DNA of 64,000 bases from Levilactobacillus zymae. GTDB lineage: Bacteria > Bacillota > Bacilli > Lactobacillales > Lactobacillaceae. Of this stretch, positions 1 to 9,283 are shown one piece after another. The notes below the pieces were generated by a model, which was not told the origin of the DNA, made no database searches, and saw nothing but the letters and a program-made list of their open reading frames with translations. The stretch's first letter is position 1. Each line of letters starts with the position of its first letter. The DNA lies in contig NZ_JAVLAS010000001.1 in NCBI RefSeq assembly GCF_032190635.1, positions 1,054,001 through 1,118,000 on the forward strand. The letters run 5' to 3'. The position numbers were made by a program, and so were the translations under genes.

Positions 1-341
1 CGGTTTTAACCGTTCGCGATGGGGCTGCCTTTTCTCATAAGGGCCACGGTTGGGAACGCCTAACCGACGCAGCCATTCACAAGTTGTCCGAACGACCGGA
101 ACCAGTCGTCTTCATTCTTTGGGGCCGTGCGGCGCAGGATAAGATTAAGTTGATCGATACCAAGACCAACATCGTGTTAAAATCGGCGCACCCGAGTCCG
201 TTATCGGCTAACCGGGGGTTCTTCGGCTCCCGGCCCTTTTCTAAAACCAACATCGCTCTAACATCATTAGGTGAAACGCCCATCGATTGGCAATTGCCGG
301 CCACGGTAAGTGTCGACGACGCTTCACAAAACCACGCGTGA
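1..341 (+). CDS. ung: Uracil-DNA glycosylase, C-terminal part
   Basis: This is the 3' end of a family-1 uracil-DNA glycosylase, the enzyme that removes uracil from DNA to start base-excision repair. The reading frame is open from base 3 and the true start lies outside the window. Visible family motifs are the VLTVR...HKGHGWE segment near the left edge and the catalytic-loop motif HPSPLSA followed by RGFFGS, with SKTN near the C-terminus. About 113 residues are present, roughly half of a normal 225-230-residue protein. It is followed 47 bp later by pta in the same direction, a linkage also seen in other lactobacilli. Confidence 0.93.
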   Translation, partial: VLTVRDGAAFSHKGHGWERLTDAAIHKLSERPEPVVFILWGRAAQDKIKLIDTKTNIVLKSAHPSPLSANRGFFGSRPFSKTNIALTSLGETPIDWQLPATVSVDDASQNHA

Positions 342-388
342 GTATAAAGAGAATTGATTCGTAGGACATTTTATGGAGGTCTTCACCT

Positions 389-1366
389 ATGGAACTTTTT
401 GATAGTCTTAAGCAAAAGATTAACGGCAAAAATAAAACCATCGTTTTCCCGGAAGGCGCCGATCAGCGGGTTCTAGGCGCGGCTAGTCGCTTAGCCCACG
501 ACGGTCTGATTAAGGCCATCGTGTTGGGCAAGCAAGCGGAAATCGCCGCCACGGCCAAGGCCCACAACATCGATTTGAGTCAGCTGACGGTACTGGATCC
601 CGAAAGTATTCCGGCCGACCAACACCAGGCCATGTTAGACGCTTTGGTGGCCCGCCGGCACGGTAAGAACACACCGGAACAGGCTGCGGAAATGCTAAAG
701 GATCCCAACTACATCGGGACCATGATGGTGTACATGGACCAAGCTGACGGCATGGTCTCGGGAGCCATCCATGCGACCGGGGACACCGTGCGGCCAGCCT
801 TACAGATTATCAAGACCAAGGAAGGCGTCCGGCGGATCAGTGGGGCCTTCATCATGCAAAAGGGCGACCAGCGCTACGTTTTTGCGGATTGTGCGATTAA
901 CATCGAGTTGGACGCGGCCGGCATGGCCGAAGTTGCCGTTGAAAGTGCCCACACGGCCCAAGTCTTTGACATTGATCCGAAGGTTGCCCTGTTAAGCTTC
1001 TCGACTAAGGGTTCCGCTAAAGGCGATATGGTCACTAAGGTTCAAGAAGCCACGAAGATTGCCCACGAAACGGCCCCAGATTTGGCAGTTGACGGTGAAC
1101 TTCAATTTGACGCGGCCTTCGTTCCAACGGTTGCGGCGCAAAAGGCACCGGGTTCGGACGTGGCGGGGCACGCTAACGTCTTCGTCTTCCCTGAGTTGCA
1201 ATCTGGGAACATCGGTTACAAGATTGCCCAACGTTTCGGGGGCTTTGAAGCCATCGGCCCAATCCTCCAAGGGTTGAACAAGCCGGTTTCCGACCTGTCC
1301 CGTGGGTGCAACGAAGAAGACGTCTATAAGGTCGCCATTATTACGGCCGCTCAAGCATTAAACTAA
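389..1366 (+). CDS. pta: Phosphate acetyltransferase
   Basis: Phosphotransacetylase interconverts acetyl-CoA plus phosphate and acetyl-phosphate plus CoA, linking pyruvate and phosphoketolase products to acetate kinase. The 325 residues match the usual short PTA/EutD-type length. The N-terminus (IVFPEGADQRVLGAA), the central DGMVSGAIHATGDTVRP stretch and the C-terminal NIGYKIAQRFGGFEAIGPILQGLNKPVSDLSRG are typical of the PTA/PTB fold. The ATG at 389 is preceded by a TGGAGGT ribosome-binding site. It follows ung and is closed by its own terminator, so it is probably transcribed alone or with ung. Confidence 0.96.
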   Translation: MELFDSLKQKINGKNKTIVFPEGADQRVLGAASRLAHDGLIKAIVLGKQAEIAATAKAHNIDLSQLTVLDPESIPADQHQAMLDALVARRHGKNTPEQAAEMLKDPNYIGTMMVYMDQADGMVSGAIHATGDTVRPALQIIKTKEGVRRISGAFIMQKGDQRYVFADCAINIELDAAGMAEVAVESAHTAQVFDIDPKVALLSFSTKGSAKGDMVTKVQEATKIAHETAPDLAVDGELQFDAAFVPTVAAQKAPGSDVAGHANVFVFPELQSGNIGYKIAQRFGGFEAIGPILQGLNKPVSDLSRGCNEEDVYKVAIITAAQALN

Positions 1367-1387
1367 CGATTCAATTAGTCAACGGGT

Positions 1388-1424
1388 ACCCGGATTGCGC
1401 TTTAACGGCAATCCGGGTATTATT
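1388..1424 (+). terminator. Rho-independent terminator after pta
   Basis: An 11-bp perfect stem (ACCCGGATTGC at 1388-1398 pairing with GCAATCCGGGT at 1408-1418) with a 9-nt loop is followed by TATTATTTG. It separates pta from the tsaE unit. Confidence 0.85.
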
Positions 1425-1540
1425 TGTAATGAATTCGAGTAACGCTAGTTGGTAAGTAACGGGGCGCCTGCTGATATTGGGGAAGGTAGACCGTTGAGCG
1501 GTTAGCTTACTTAAAGATTGGGCATAAAGGAGTTAATGGA

Positions 1541-2017
1541 ATGTTAGAATTGACAGTCACAAATCCGGAAATGACGATGGCCCTCGGGCGGCAACTTGCG
1601 CCCGGACTACGCGCCCAGGACGTGATCTTGCTCGACGGCGATTTGGGTGCTGGTAAGACCACGTTTACCAAGGGCTTAGCGGCCGGGTTAGGCATCAAGC
1701 GTAACGTGAAGAGTCCGACGTTTACCATTATCCGCGAGTACCAAGGGGGCCGGTTACCGCTGTACCACATGGACGTGTATCGCTTGGAAGACGGTAGTGG
1801 GGATGAATTGGGTTTAGAAGAATACTTTAACGGTGACGGGGTCAACGTGATCGAATGGTCCCAGTTCATTGCCGATGAATTACCGGCACACTATCTACGA
1901 ATTGTGTTCAAACGAGATGATGATGCGGGGGAGACCCAACGCACGTTGACCTTTGAGCCCCACGGTGACCACTTCGCGCACCTGGTCGCGCAATTAGAGG
2001 CGAGCCATCATGAGTGA
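1541..2017 (+). CDS. tsaE: tRNA threonylcarbamoyladenosine biosynthesis ATPase TsaE
   Basis: TsaE is the small P-loop ATPase that works with TsaB and TsaD to make the universal t6A37 modification of ANN-decoding tRNAs. The 158-residue protein has the Walker A motif GDLGAGKT at residues 33-40, a KSPTF switch segment, and the MDVYRLEDGS...VIEWSQF region typical of the YjeE/TsaE family. The ATG at 1541 follows AAAGGAG at 1526-1532. The gene overlaps the next reading frame by 8 nt, so translation of the two is probably coupled. Confidence 0.95.
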   Translation: MLELTVTNPEMTMALGRQLAPGLRAQDVILLDGDLGAGKTTFTKGLAAGLGIKRNVKSPTFTIIREYQGGRLPLYHMDVYRLEDGSGDELGLEEYFNGDGVNVIEWSQFIADELPAHYLRIVFKRDDDAGETQRTLTFEPHGDHFAHLVAQLEASHHE

Positions 2018-2543
2018 GGACGTCGCGATTCGCTTACCGGGAGCCGCGGACGCCGCGCAACTGTTAACGTTGCTAGAGCGCCTGCAGCAAGAAAGTGACA
2101 CGTTTACGTTGGCCGATGCCGATGATCCCATCAGTGTCGATCAAGAGGGCGAGCAGATTGAACAGATTAAGCGCAGCCCGGCGCACCTGCTCTTGGTGGC
2201 CAGTCTGGGACAACAACTAATTGGGGTCTTGTCGGTCTCACCGACGCACGAAGGTAACGTGGGTGAACTGGGTGTGGCCGTGGAACGGACCTATTGGCAT
2301 CAGGGCATTGGCACCGCGTTGGTTGACGAGGCCTTGTACTGGGCCGAAACGGCCAGTTCGTTGGCGGCGGTGGGGCTAATCGTGCAGACGCGTAACGTGG
2401 CGGCCGTGAAGCTTTACACCAAGCTGGGATTTACCCGAACCAAGACACCGCCGGAAACCATCACGGACGATACTGGTCACCGAGTCACGGCCGTAGAGAT
2501 GGTTTACCCGTTGAACGACCAAGGCTTAGCGGATGAAAATTAA
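2010..2543 (+). CDS. GNAT-family N-acetyltransferase
   Basis: A 177-residue acetyl-CoA-dependent N-acetyltransferase of the GNAT superfamily. The core LGVAVERTYWHQGIGTALVDEAL contains the Q-x-x-G-x-G/A pyrophosphate-binding loop (HQGIGTA), and the C-terminal NVAAVKLYTKLGFTRT is the typical motif B. The substrate cannot be read from sequence. Because it overlaps tsaE by 8 nt it is translationally coupled to a tRNA-modification gene, an arrangement resembling tsaE-tsaB-rimI clusters. It is longer than and not obviously RimI, so no symbol is given. Confidence 0.9.
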   Translation: MSEDVAIRLPGAADAAQLLTLLERLQQESDTFTLADADDPISVDQEGEQIEQIKRSPAHLLLVASLGQQLIGVLSVSPTHEGNVGELGVAVERTYWHQGIGTALVDEALYWAETASSLAAVGLIVQTRNVAAVKLYTKLGFTRTKTPPETITDDTGHRVTAVEMVYPLNDQGLADEN

Positions 2544-2590
2544 GACGTGGGTCCGGTAGCTGTGCGGGTCTATTTCATGACAGTACAATA

Positions 2591-2625
2591 AAGGAGCTTG
2601 GGATAAAGATCCCAGGCTCCTTTAT
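2591..2625. terminator. Bidirectional terminator between convergent genes
   Basis: AAGGAGCTTGGGA at 2591-2603 pairs, with G-T pairs, with TCCCAGGCTCCTT at 2610-2622. It is flanked by an A-run on the left and TTTATTT on the right, between the converging GNAT and exonuclease genes. Confidence 0.8.
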
Positions 2626-2627
2626 TT

Positions 2628-2657
2628 CTCCGAACATTTGATGTTGAAACGTGCACC
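2628..2657 (-). repeat. Terminator-associated dispersed repeat, copy A
   Basis: The stretch CTCCGAACATTTGATG followed by TTGAAACGTGCACC closely matches the reverse complement of two other copies at 32764-32799 and 32898-32933. All three sit directly beside a terminator-like hairpin. About 25 of 30 positions agree by eye. Confidence 0.65.
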
Positions 2658-2688
2658 AGCTAAGCGTCCTTTGACCCACGCTTAACGG

Positions 2689-3225
2689 CTAAGCATTCAC
2701 CTTAATAAACGATTTGAGTGGCTGGGTGCCGAAGTGGTTGGCTTCGTACAGTAAAATGTTGGCGCACGCCAGGCTGTCGTCTAACGCGTTGTGGTGATGG
2801 TGTAAGTCGATGTTCAGTTGATCACAGACCGTATCCAACTTGTGGTTGGGAAATTCCGGGAAGAACTTCCGACTGGTTTTAACGGTATCGAGGGTCAAGT
2901 ACCGCGCGGCAGGTAACCGGTAGTGTTCCAGACTGCTGCGCAACACACCGTTGTCGAACGGCGCATTGTGGGCAATCACCAGCCGGTCGCGCTGGAAGAA
3001 CGGTGCCACGTGTTCCCAGACCTCGGGAAAGGTGGGGGCGTTGGCCACGTCGGCTTCGTGGATCCCGTGAATCTGCACGTTACGCCAGAAAAAGTCGGTA
3101 TCGGGTTTGATCAGTGAGTAAAATTCATCGACAACTTGGCTATTGCGGACGATGGTTAACGCCAACGAACAAGCGCTATAACGCTTGCCATTGGCCGTTT
3201 CAAAGTCCGTGGCGACAAAGTTCAC
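2689..3225 (-). CDS. DnaQ-like 3'-5' exonuclease (DEDDh)
   Basis: A 178-residue stand-alone exonuclease domain related to the epsilon/DnaQ proofreading domain. The three Exo motifs are visible: ExoI with D7 and E9 (VATDFETANG), ExoII in AHNAPFDNGVL, and ExoIII as HNALDDSLACANI, whose HxxxxD spacing puts it in the DEDDh class. It lacks polymerase or helicase domains, so it is probably a repair or RNA/DNA-trimming nuclease. It lies 21 bp downstream of exoA on the same strand and is likely co-transcribed with it. Confidence 0.92.
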   Translation of the reverse strand: MNFVATDFETANGKRYSACSLALTIVRNSQVVDEFYSLIKPDTDFFWRNVQIHGIHEADVANAPTFPEVWEHVAPFFQRDRLVIAHNAPFDNGVLRSSLEHYRLPAARYLTLDTVKTSRKFFPEFPNHKLDTVCDQLNIDLHHHHNALDDSLACANILLYEANHFGTQPLKSFIKVNA

Positions 3226-3246
3226 GACGGCATCTTCCTTTCAAAA

Positions 3247-4011
3247 TTAAACGGTTAAGTCGGCCACGTCGAGTTCGACCGGACAGTGGTCGGACCCCAT
3301 GACCTGGTCTAAGATTTTAGCGTCTTGGAGTTGGTTTTGCAAGCGTTGACTGGTGACAAAGTAGTCGATGCGCCAGCCGGCATTGTTATCGCGGGCGTGG
3401 AACCGGTAGCTCCACCAGGAATACCGACCGGTGGCGTCTGGGTAGAAGTGCCGGAAGGTGTCCAGGTAACCGGCGGCTAGGAGCGTGGAGAACTTCTCCC
3501 GTTCCTCGTCAGAAAAGCCGGCGTTGTGGTGGTTGGTCTTGGGATTCTTCAGGTCGATCTCTTCGTGAGCAACGTTTAGGTCCCCACAGTAGATGACCGG
3601 TTTTTTAGCGTTTAGCTGATTTAAGTAGGCGAGAAAGGCGTCTTCCCAACCCAGGCGAAAGTCCAGACGCTTAAGCTTGGTCCCGGAGTTCGGCACGTAA
3701 CAGGTGAGGACGTAAAAGTCCGGATATTCTAGGGTGATGGCGCGACCTTCGTGGTCGAAGTCGGGGGCATCGATGCCGTAGTGGACGGCTAGCGGTTTGT
3801 GCTTAGTGAAGAGCGCCGTCCCGGAGTAACCCTTCCGTTCGGCATAGTTCCAGTATTGATAGTAACCGGGGATGTCCAAGTCAATCTGGCCGGCCTGCAA
3901 CTTGGTTTCTTGAATGCCAAAGAAGTCGGCATCGAGGTCCTTAAATGTCACCATAAAATTCTTTTTGACAATGGCCCGCAGACCATTGACGTTCCACGAA
4001 ATAAATTTCAC
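3247..4011 (-). CDS. exoA: Exodeoxyribonuclease III / AP endonuclease
   Basis: An EEP-superfamily nuclease of the ExoIII/ExoA type that cleaves DNA at abasic sites. Key motifs are KFISWNVNGLRA at the N-terminus, GIQETKLQ (metal-binding Glu), YCGDLNVAHEEIDLKNP (catalytic Asp-Asn), and GSDHCPVELDV at the C-terminus. The start is placed at GTG 4011 (254 residues). A strong GGAGGTG at 4018-4024 sits 6 nt upstream of this GTG, while the alternative TTG at 4026 lies inside that ribosome-binding site. Together with the DnaQ-like gene downstream it forms a small DNA-repair unit. Confidence 0.94.
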   Translation of the reverse strand: MKFISWNVNGLRAIVKKNFMVTFKDLDADFFGIQETKLQAGQIDLDIPGYYQYWNYAERKGYSGTALFTKHKPLAVHYGIDAPDFDHEGRAITLEYPDFYVLTCYVPNSGTKLKRLDFRLGWEDAFLAYLNQLNAKKPVIYCGDLNVAHEEIDLKNPKTNHHNAGFSDEEREKFSTLLAAGYLDTFRHFYPDATGRYSWWSYRFHARDNNAGWRIDYFVTSQRLQNQLQDAKILDQVMGSDHCPVELDVADLTV

Positions 4012-4102
4012 GAAAAACACCTCCAACGAATAAGTCTAGTATAACAGAAAAAGAGTTTTCACCCGTTTTCAGGCGTTTCACGTGTTGTTTTGTGAAAATT
4101 CA

Positions 4103-4239
4103 TGCTAAAATATTCCTATGCCTTAACGGGTTTTGCTGGGTGTTACGCCAACCTCACGACGACCAGAAAAGTCCGCCATGCCAGTTCGGTAATGTCTCAT
4201 GACTGGTGGCTGGGTGACTGGTAACGCCGAGCACCCGGC
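4103..4239 (+). promoter_or_regulatory. Extended -10 promoter and structured leader of murB
   Basis: TGCTAAAAT at 4103-4111 is an extended -10 element. The following leader can fold into an outer stem, GCTGGGTG (4135-4142) with CACCCGGC (4232-4239). It encloses a strong hairpin in which GCCA+CCAGT (4175-4178, 4181-4185) pairs with ACTGG+TGGC (4202-4210). No terminator T-run follows and no known riboswitch family is recognised. The structure ends about 35 nt before the murB start. Confidence 0.5.
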
Positions 4240-4274
4240 CCGAAATTTTTCAAGATGAAGGGAAATCATTAATC

Positions 4275-5183
4275 ATGGAAGATATTGTAACGGCCTTTCC
4301 AGCCGTAAAAATTTTACGCCACGAACCACTCGCTCACTATACGCACACTAAGACGGGGGGACCCGCCGACTTCTTGGCCTTTCCAACCAACGTGCAAGAG
4401 ACCAAGTCGCTGCTGGCTTACGCGAATCAGTTAGACCTGCCTATCACGGTGGTGGGTAACGCTAGTAACCTGATCGTGCGGGATGGTGGGATTCGGGGCC
4501 TCGTCATGATTTTGACCAAGATGGACCAAATCACGGTCGACGAAGCCGCCCACACGGTGACGGCTGCGGCCGGTGCCGCGTTGATTAAGACCACCCAGGT
4601 CGCCCAAGCTCACAGCTTGACTGGGCTAGAGTTTGCGGCGGGAATTCCCGGGAGTGTGGGGGGCGCTATCTTCATGAACGCGGGCGCCTACGGTGGCGAA
4701 ATTGCAACGGTGGCCACGGCGGCAGAGGTCTTGACGCCCACCGGCGAGATTCGCACGTTGACCCAGACCGAACTGGACTTTGGCTACCGGCACAGTTCTA
4801 TTCAGGACTACCACGACATCGTGCTGACCGCGACCTTTACCTTGGCACCGGGCGACGGTACGGCCATTCAAGCCCAGATGGACGATTTAAACGCTAAGCG
4901 GGCGGCTAAGCAACCGTTAGACCTCCCATCTTGTGGGAGTGTCTTCAAGCGCCCCGAGGGGCATTATACGGGCCAGTTGATCCAAGAAGCGGGTCTGCAA
5001 GGCTTGAAGTGGGGTGGCGCACAGGTGTCGACCAAGCACGCGGGCTTTATCGTCAATATCGACCACGCTACGGCGACCGACTACTTGGAACTGATTCACC
5101 ATATTCAAGCGGTGATCTGGGAACACGATCACGTGCACCTGGAGACCGAAGTCCGAATTATCGGCGAAGAACCGCAAGCATAG
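4275..5183 (+). CDS. murB: UDP-N-acetylenolpyruvoylglucosamine reductase
   Basis: MurB is the FAD/NADPH enzyme that reduces enolpyruvyl-UDP-GlcNAc to UDP-MurNAc, the second committed step of peptidoglycan precursor synthesis in the cytoplasm. The 302-residue length fits type II MurB. FAD-domain motifs are [15 protein letters not shown] and [24 protein letters not shown]. The catalytic serine is in SCGSVFKRP and the C-terminal Glu is in [11 protein letters not shown]. The ATG at 4275 follows GAAGGGA. It has a separate structured leader and lies 15 bp before the antiporter gene. Confidence 0.96.
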   Translation: MEDIVTAFPAVKILRHEPLAHYTHTKTGGPADFLAFPTNVQETKSLLAYANQLDLPITVVGNASNLIVRDGGIRGLVMILTKMDQITVDEAAHTVTAAAGAALIKTTQVAQAHSLTGLEFAAGIPGSVGGAIFMNAGAYGGEIATVATAAEVLTPTGEIRTLTQTELDFGYRHSSIQDYHDIVLTATFTLAPGDGTAIQAQMDDLNAKRAAKQPLDLPSCGSVFKRPEGHYTGQLIQEAGLQGLKWGGAQVSTKHAGFIVNIDHATATDYLELIHHIQAVIWEHDHVHLETEVRIIGEEPQA

Positions 5184-5198
5184 AAAGGGGGACCTTCT

Positions 5199-7333
5199 TT
5201 GCCAATACTTGAAGCAGTGATCCTGCTCATTGTGTTAGTTTTACTTTCCAACATTATCAGTCACTACCTCACCTTTATCCCCGTCAGTTTAATTCAAATT
5301 GTACTGGGCCTAGTGGTGGCCCTCATCTGGAAATTCCAGATCGAACTGGAGACCGATTGGTTTTTACTGCTCTTCATTGCGCCCTTGCTGTATAACGATG
5401 GGCGGCGCTTCCCGCGGCGCGAACTCTGGCGTCTGCGGGGCCCATTTTTGCCAATGCCATCTGGTTAGTCTTTTTGACGACCATCTTAGGGGGATTCTTG
5501 ATTTACTGGCTGATTCCGAAAATGCCGTTGACGGTGGCCTTTGCCTTGGCCGCCATCCTGTCACCTACCGACCCGGTGGCTGTGCAATCGATTTCGAAAC
5601 AGGTCAAGTTGCCCGAAAATCTGATGCATCTGGTCAGTGGCGAAAGCCTGATCAACGATGCCAGCGGGCTGATTGCCTTTAAGTACGCCGTGGCGGCGAC
5701 CGTGACCGGGGCCTTTTCCCTCAAAACGGCGACCAGCGATTTTATCTACATCAGTATCGTCGGTTTTTTGGCCGGTCTGCTGATCATGACGGCCATCCAG
5801 CTCCTGATGGATGTTTTGCGGCGACAAGGCATCGACGACGTGGTCTTTAACACGGTTTTGCAGCTGGCCACGCCGTTCGTGGTATATCTGGTAACCGAAG
5901 AACTAGCCCATGCCTCCGGCGTGATTGCCGTGGTTACGGCTGGTGTTCTGTACCATGCGCGTGAAAGCCAAATTGTGGAGGACTCACCAGAACTCAAACT
6001 GGTCACCGAAAAGGTGTGGGACATTATCATCTATTCGCTAAACGGGATTGTGTTCGTGATCCTGGGGATCGAATTACCCGTGGCAACCTCGCAGGTCATC
6101 AAGGGGGGACAATTCAATACCGGTGAAGCCATGCTGTTCGCACTGAGGACCTGGGTCATTATCGTGGTGCTCCGGACCGTTTGGACTTACGGGTACATCC
6201 TCTTCCAGCGAATTCGCAAGACCACGACCGAGCACCCTAGCTTTAGGATGGCCGTCTTATCGGGGCTGTCCGGCGTCCGGGGCGCCGTCACCATGGCCGG
6301 GGTCTTATCCGTACCGTTGGCGGTGGCCAGCGGTGCCGGATTCCCGACCCGGGCGTTGATGTTGTTCGTGGCGTCCGGCGTCATCATTATTAGTTTGGTT
6401 GCCGCGACCATCATGTTGCCGTTGATTTCGACGGACGGTCAACCGCTAAAGACGCGGGCGAGTGTCAGTGACGAGATTGCCAACGATCTAGACCTGGATG
6501 ACGACGTGGACGACGAATATCCCGAGGAACCGGTCCGGCAAATCAGTGAGGACGAGGCCCGGGCCTACATCATGCGTCTGGCCATCTCCAAGATTGAGGA
6601 GCTCCGGCGGCCAAATAACCAGCGAGCCGCTTACGACTTGATTCTGGATTATCAGTTCGTGATTCGGCGCTTAGAAATGAGCTACCGGGCGGACGATACC
6701 ATGCAGAAGGTCCTCAACGACGAACTTAAGCTGCGTGAAGGCGCCTTAGAGGGCGAACGTAAAGAGCTTAAGGAGTTACGCCAGGGAGACAAGATTACCC
6801 AGACCAGCTACGTGGGGGCATTACGCCGGATCGAACGTCTCGAAAGCCGGGTGACTCAAGCCAGTGGGCGGGCCATGCCGAGTGTCTTACATTACTGGAT
6901 CTTGTTCTTTAAGCACCTATGGCGTAACGCTGCGTATTGGTTACATTCCGAAGATACGGACCGGCTCCACGCTGAAAGTAATCTGATTGAACGGCAGACG
7001 GCGAAGGCGGCCATTCAGACGTTGTCGCAGTACCTGTCGCGCACGGATATCGACGAAACCCAGTTCGATAACCAGGCGATTTACCACCTGATTGTCCATT
7101 ACCGTAACCGAATTGAGCGGGCCAAGGCGGCCGCGGCCCCTTCCCACGAAGAGGAATATCAACATCAATTCAATAAGTTACGGGTGCGGGCATTGAGCGC
7201 CGAACGGACCGGGATCCAAAACCTGCTAGAGGCGGGGAATATCTCCTGGGCGATGGCGTCGCATCTGCGCCAATACGTCAACTACGCGGAAAACGTGTTA
7301 GTGATGTCGCTCAGTAACGACGAGGGCGATTAA
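5199..7333 (+). pseudogene. CPA1-family Na+/H+ antiporter, frameshifted as read
   Basis: The gene encodes a monovalent cation/proton antiporter of about 711 residues: roughly 12 membrane segments (conserved IAPLLYNDGRRFPRREL, ILSPTDPVAV, SGESLINDASGLIAFK), then a soluble charged C-terminal half. The frame opened at 5199 stops at TAG 5466-5468. The rest continues in the -1 frame from GPIFANAIWLVFLTT (about 5438 onward) to 7333. One base appears missing in the GGGGCCC tract at 5437-5443. That tract also contains GGGCCCA at 5438-5444, which fits the X-XXY-YYZ slippery pattern in the zero frame. It may be a real lesion, a sequencing indel, or rarely a programmed -1 frameshift. Confidence 0.85.
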
Positions 7334-7443
7334 TTTGCTTAAGCCCAGTAACTGAAAAATGACGATTGGTAAGAGCTGAATGGTTGTTAGACCGGGATTT
7401 ATTTAGGATTTTCCACCCCTGTGAGCATTAAAAGCGCATCATA

Positions 7444-7483
7444 AAAACGACCGTCAACGGAACTGTTCCGTTGACGGTCGTTT
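7444..7483. terminator. Strong bidirectional terminator
   Basis: AAAACGACCGTCAACGGAAC at 7444-7463 pairs with the complementary arm ending in GACGGTCGTTT at 7483, around a 2-nt loop. It lies between the convergent antiporter and DUF1361 genes. Confidence 0.9.
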
Positions 7484-7495
7484 AGCATTGGTCAG

Positions 7496-8146
7496 TTAAG
7501 CGCTGGGTTTCTGCGCGGTCATAATCAGGTGTAAGATCCAGTAACAGAAGAGCTGGATAAAGGTCATCAGAATGACGAATATCCATAAATCATTTGTCCA
7601 CATGTTCATTAAGGGCCTGATGAATTGCTCCGGATTTAAGAAGAGGTAGATGGTATGGATCCGCAGAAAGCGGCCGATGTAGACGCCGACCGATGATAGG
7701 AAGGTCAACGTTAAAACCACGATTAACCGCACGATGTTATTACCACGAGCTAGGCGTTCCGAGATGCTCTGACTCACGAAGTTAAGACTCCAGAAGCCTA
7801 GAAACGCACAGAACAACGCGCTGGTAATCAGGTAGGTGAAGTAGATCCAAATGTGCGGTGTGACCCGCAACAGGCCGCTGACCGCGTAAGGCTGAAGTAG
7901 TGATAGGTGGAAGAGGTCGGTTAACAGGTACGGGGCGTTCGGATAGAACAGTAGCCAGATGATGACCATTGGCCAGAATAACCACGCCGACCGTTGCCGG
8001 CCTAAATGGAAACTGATTTCGATGGGGATGTACCCCAAAAAGGTGTTCAGGACCAGAAACGAGAAGGGATCATGAGCGCGGAAAAAGAGGAATAGTAGCC
8101 ACAGGATAAAGAAGCCACGGATTTCCCACTTGGCACGCCGATTCAT
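7496..8146 (-). CDS. DUF1361 integral membrane protein
   Basis: A 216-residue membrane protein with about six hydrophobic helices and little soluble sequence. The conserved motif YPNAPYLLTDLFHL and the C-terminal VGVYIGRFLRIHTIY...NMWTNDL block are typical of DUF1361 proteins, whose function is unknown. The start codon at 8146 (MNRRAKWEIRG) is followed by a positively charged N-terminus. It is transcribed alone, toward the antiporter terminator and away from cdaA. Confidence 0.87.
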   Translation of the reverse strand: MNRRAKWEIRGFFILWLLFLFFRAHDPFSFLVLNTFLGYIPIEISFHLGRQRSAWLFWPMVIIWLLFYPNAPYLLTDLFHLSLLQPYAVSGLLRVTPHIWIYFTYLITSALFCAFLGFWSLNFVSQSISERLARGNNIVRLIVVLTLTFLSSVGVYIGRFLRIHTIYLFLNPEQFIRPLMNMWTNDLWIFVILMTFIQLFCYWILHLIMTAQKPSA

Positions 8147-8434
8147 AAGCTATCACCCAACCCTTCCATACATTTACCTCTATTTTACAGCGAATTTCCC
8201 GGTTCGAAGTACAATATGCTTTCTATCTTACCAGAAATTAAAAAGGGACTGCTAAACCGGGAGTGACCTTTATAAATTCTGTAAACTTATTGGCCAGATT
8301 AGGTCGATTGGAAGCGGGGAGCCCGCAAACTCATAAAATTTGCGCGAGTTTTCCGAGACATTGGGGGGAATTGCGGCGGAAGGCCAAGGGGCGTGATATA
8401 ATAAAATCTGAATTCAATTTGGAGGGAAAGTCAA

Positions 8435-9283
8435 ATGAACCTGAACTGGGGAAATCTCCTAACGTTAGGTAATTTGGTCAACGTTTTGGATATCCTGGTG
8501 GTCTGGTTCGTGATCTACGAACTGATCGTCATGTTACGGGGAACGAAGGCCATTCAGCTTTTCCGGGGCGTCATTTTGATTCTGGTGGTCAAGGTAATCA
8601 GCAGTTACTTTGGTCTCAACACGGTTTCGTGGCTGATGGATCAGGTGATTAACTGGGGGGTTATTGCGGTCATTATTATTTTCCAACCCGAAATTCGGCG
8701 GGGGTTGGAACATCTGGGGCGCGGTTCGTTATTCGTGCGCATGCGGCACGAAAATGAAGCCGCTAATCGGATGATCGCGGGTTTGGATAAAGCCATTCAG
8801 TACATGTCTAAACGTCGAATCGGGGCTTTAATGACGATTCAGCAGGACACGGGACTGGAAGATTATATCGAAACGGGTATCAAGTTGGATGCCGAACTAA
8901 CCGGTGAATTACTCATCAACATTTTTATCCCCAATACACCACTGCACGATGGGGCCGTGATTATTCGCAACAATCGGATTGCGGTGGCGGCGGCCTACCT
9001 GCCGTTGTCGGAGAGTAACCTGATTCCTAAGGAACTGGGAACCCGGCACCGGGCGGCCGTTGGGATTTCTGAAGTCACCGATGCCTTAACCATTGTGATT
9101 TCCGAAGAGACTGGGGAAGTCTCCATCACCAAGAACAACGAGTTGTTGCGGGGATTGACCCAGGAGGACTATCTCAAGTTCTTGAAGCACGAATTGGTCA
9201 ACGAAGAAGCCGCGACGAATCACAATATTTTAGAGACGGCATTGGATTGGGTCGACCAACGTCTGCATAGGGGGCGCCGCTAA
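8435..9283 (+). CDS. cdaA: Diadenylate cyclase CdaA
   Basis: CdaA is the membrane-bound enzyme that joins two ATP into cyclic-di-AMP, the messenger controlling potassium uptake, osmolyte transport and wall homeostasis. The 282-residue protein has three N-terminal membrane helices (about residues 10-85). The DAC catalytic domain carries the signature HDGA at 171-174 and RHRA at 204-207. The ATG at 8435 follows GGAGGG. It heads the conserved operon cdaA-cdaR-glmM. An alternative upstream in-frame start would lack this ribosome-binding site and is rejected. Confidence 0.96.
   Translation: MNLNWGNLLTLGNLVNVLDILVVWFVIYELIVMLRGTKAIQLFRGVILILVVKVISSYFGLNTVSWLMDQVINWGVIAVIIIFQPEIRRGLEHLGRGSLFVRMRHENEAANRMIAGLDKAIQYMSKRRIGALMTIQQDTGLEDYIETGIKLDAELTGELLINIFIPNTPLHDGAVIIRNNRIAVAAAYLPLSESNLIPKELGTRHRAAVGISEVTDALTIVISEETGEVSITKNNELLRGLTQEDYLKFLKHELVNEEAATNHNILETALDWVDQRLHRGRR

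Noticed and set aside
8263..8472. Open frame overlapping the cdaA start
   Set aside because: It has no ribosome-binding site and no protein-like character, and cdaA has a strong site at the overlapping position.
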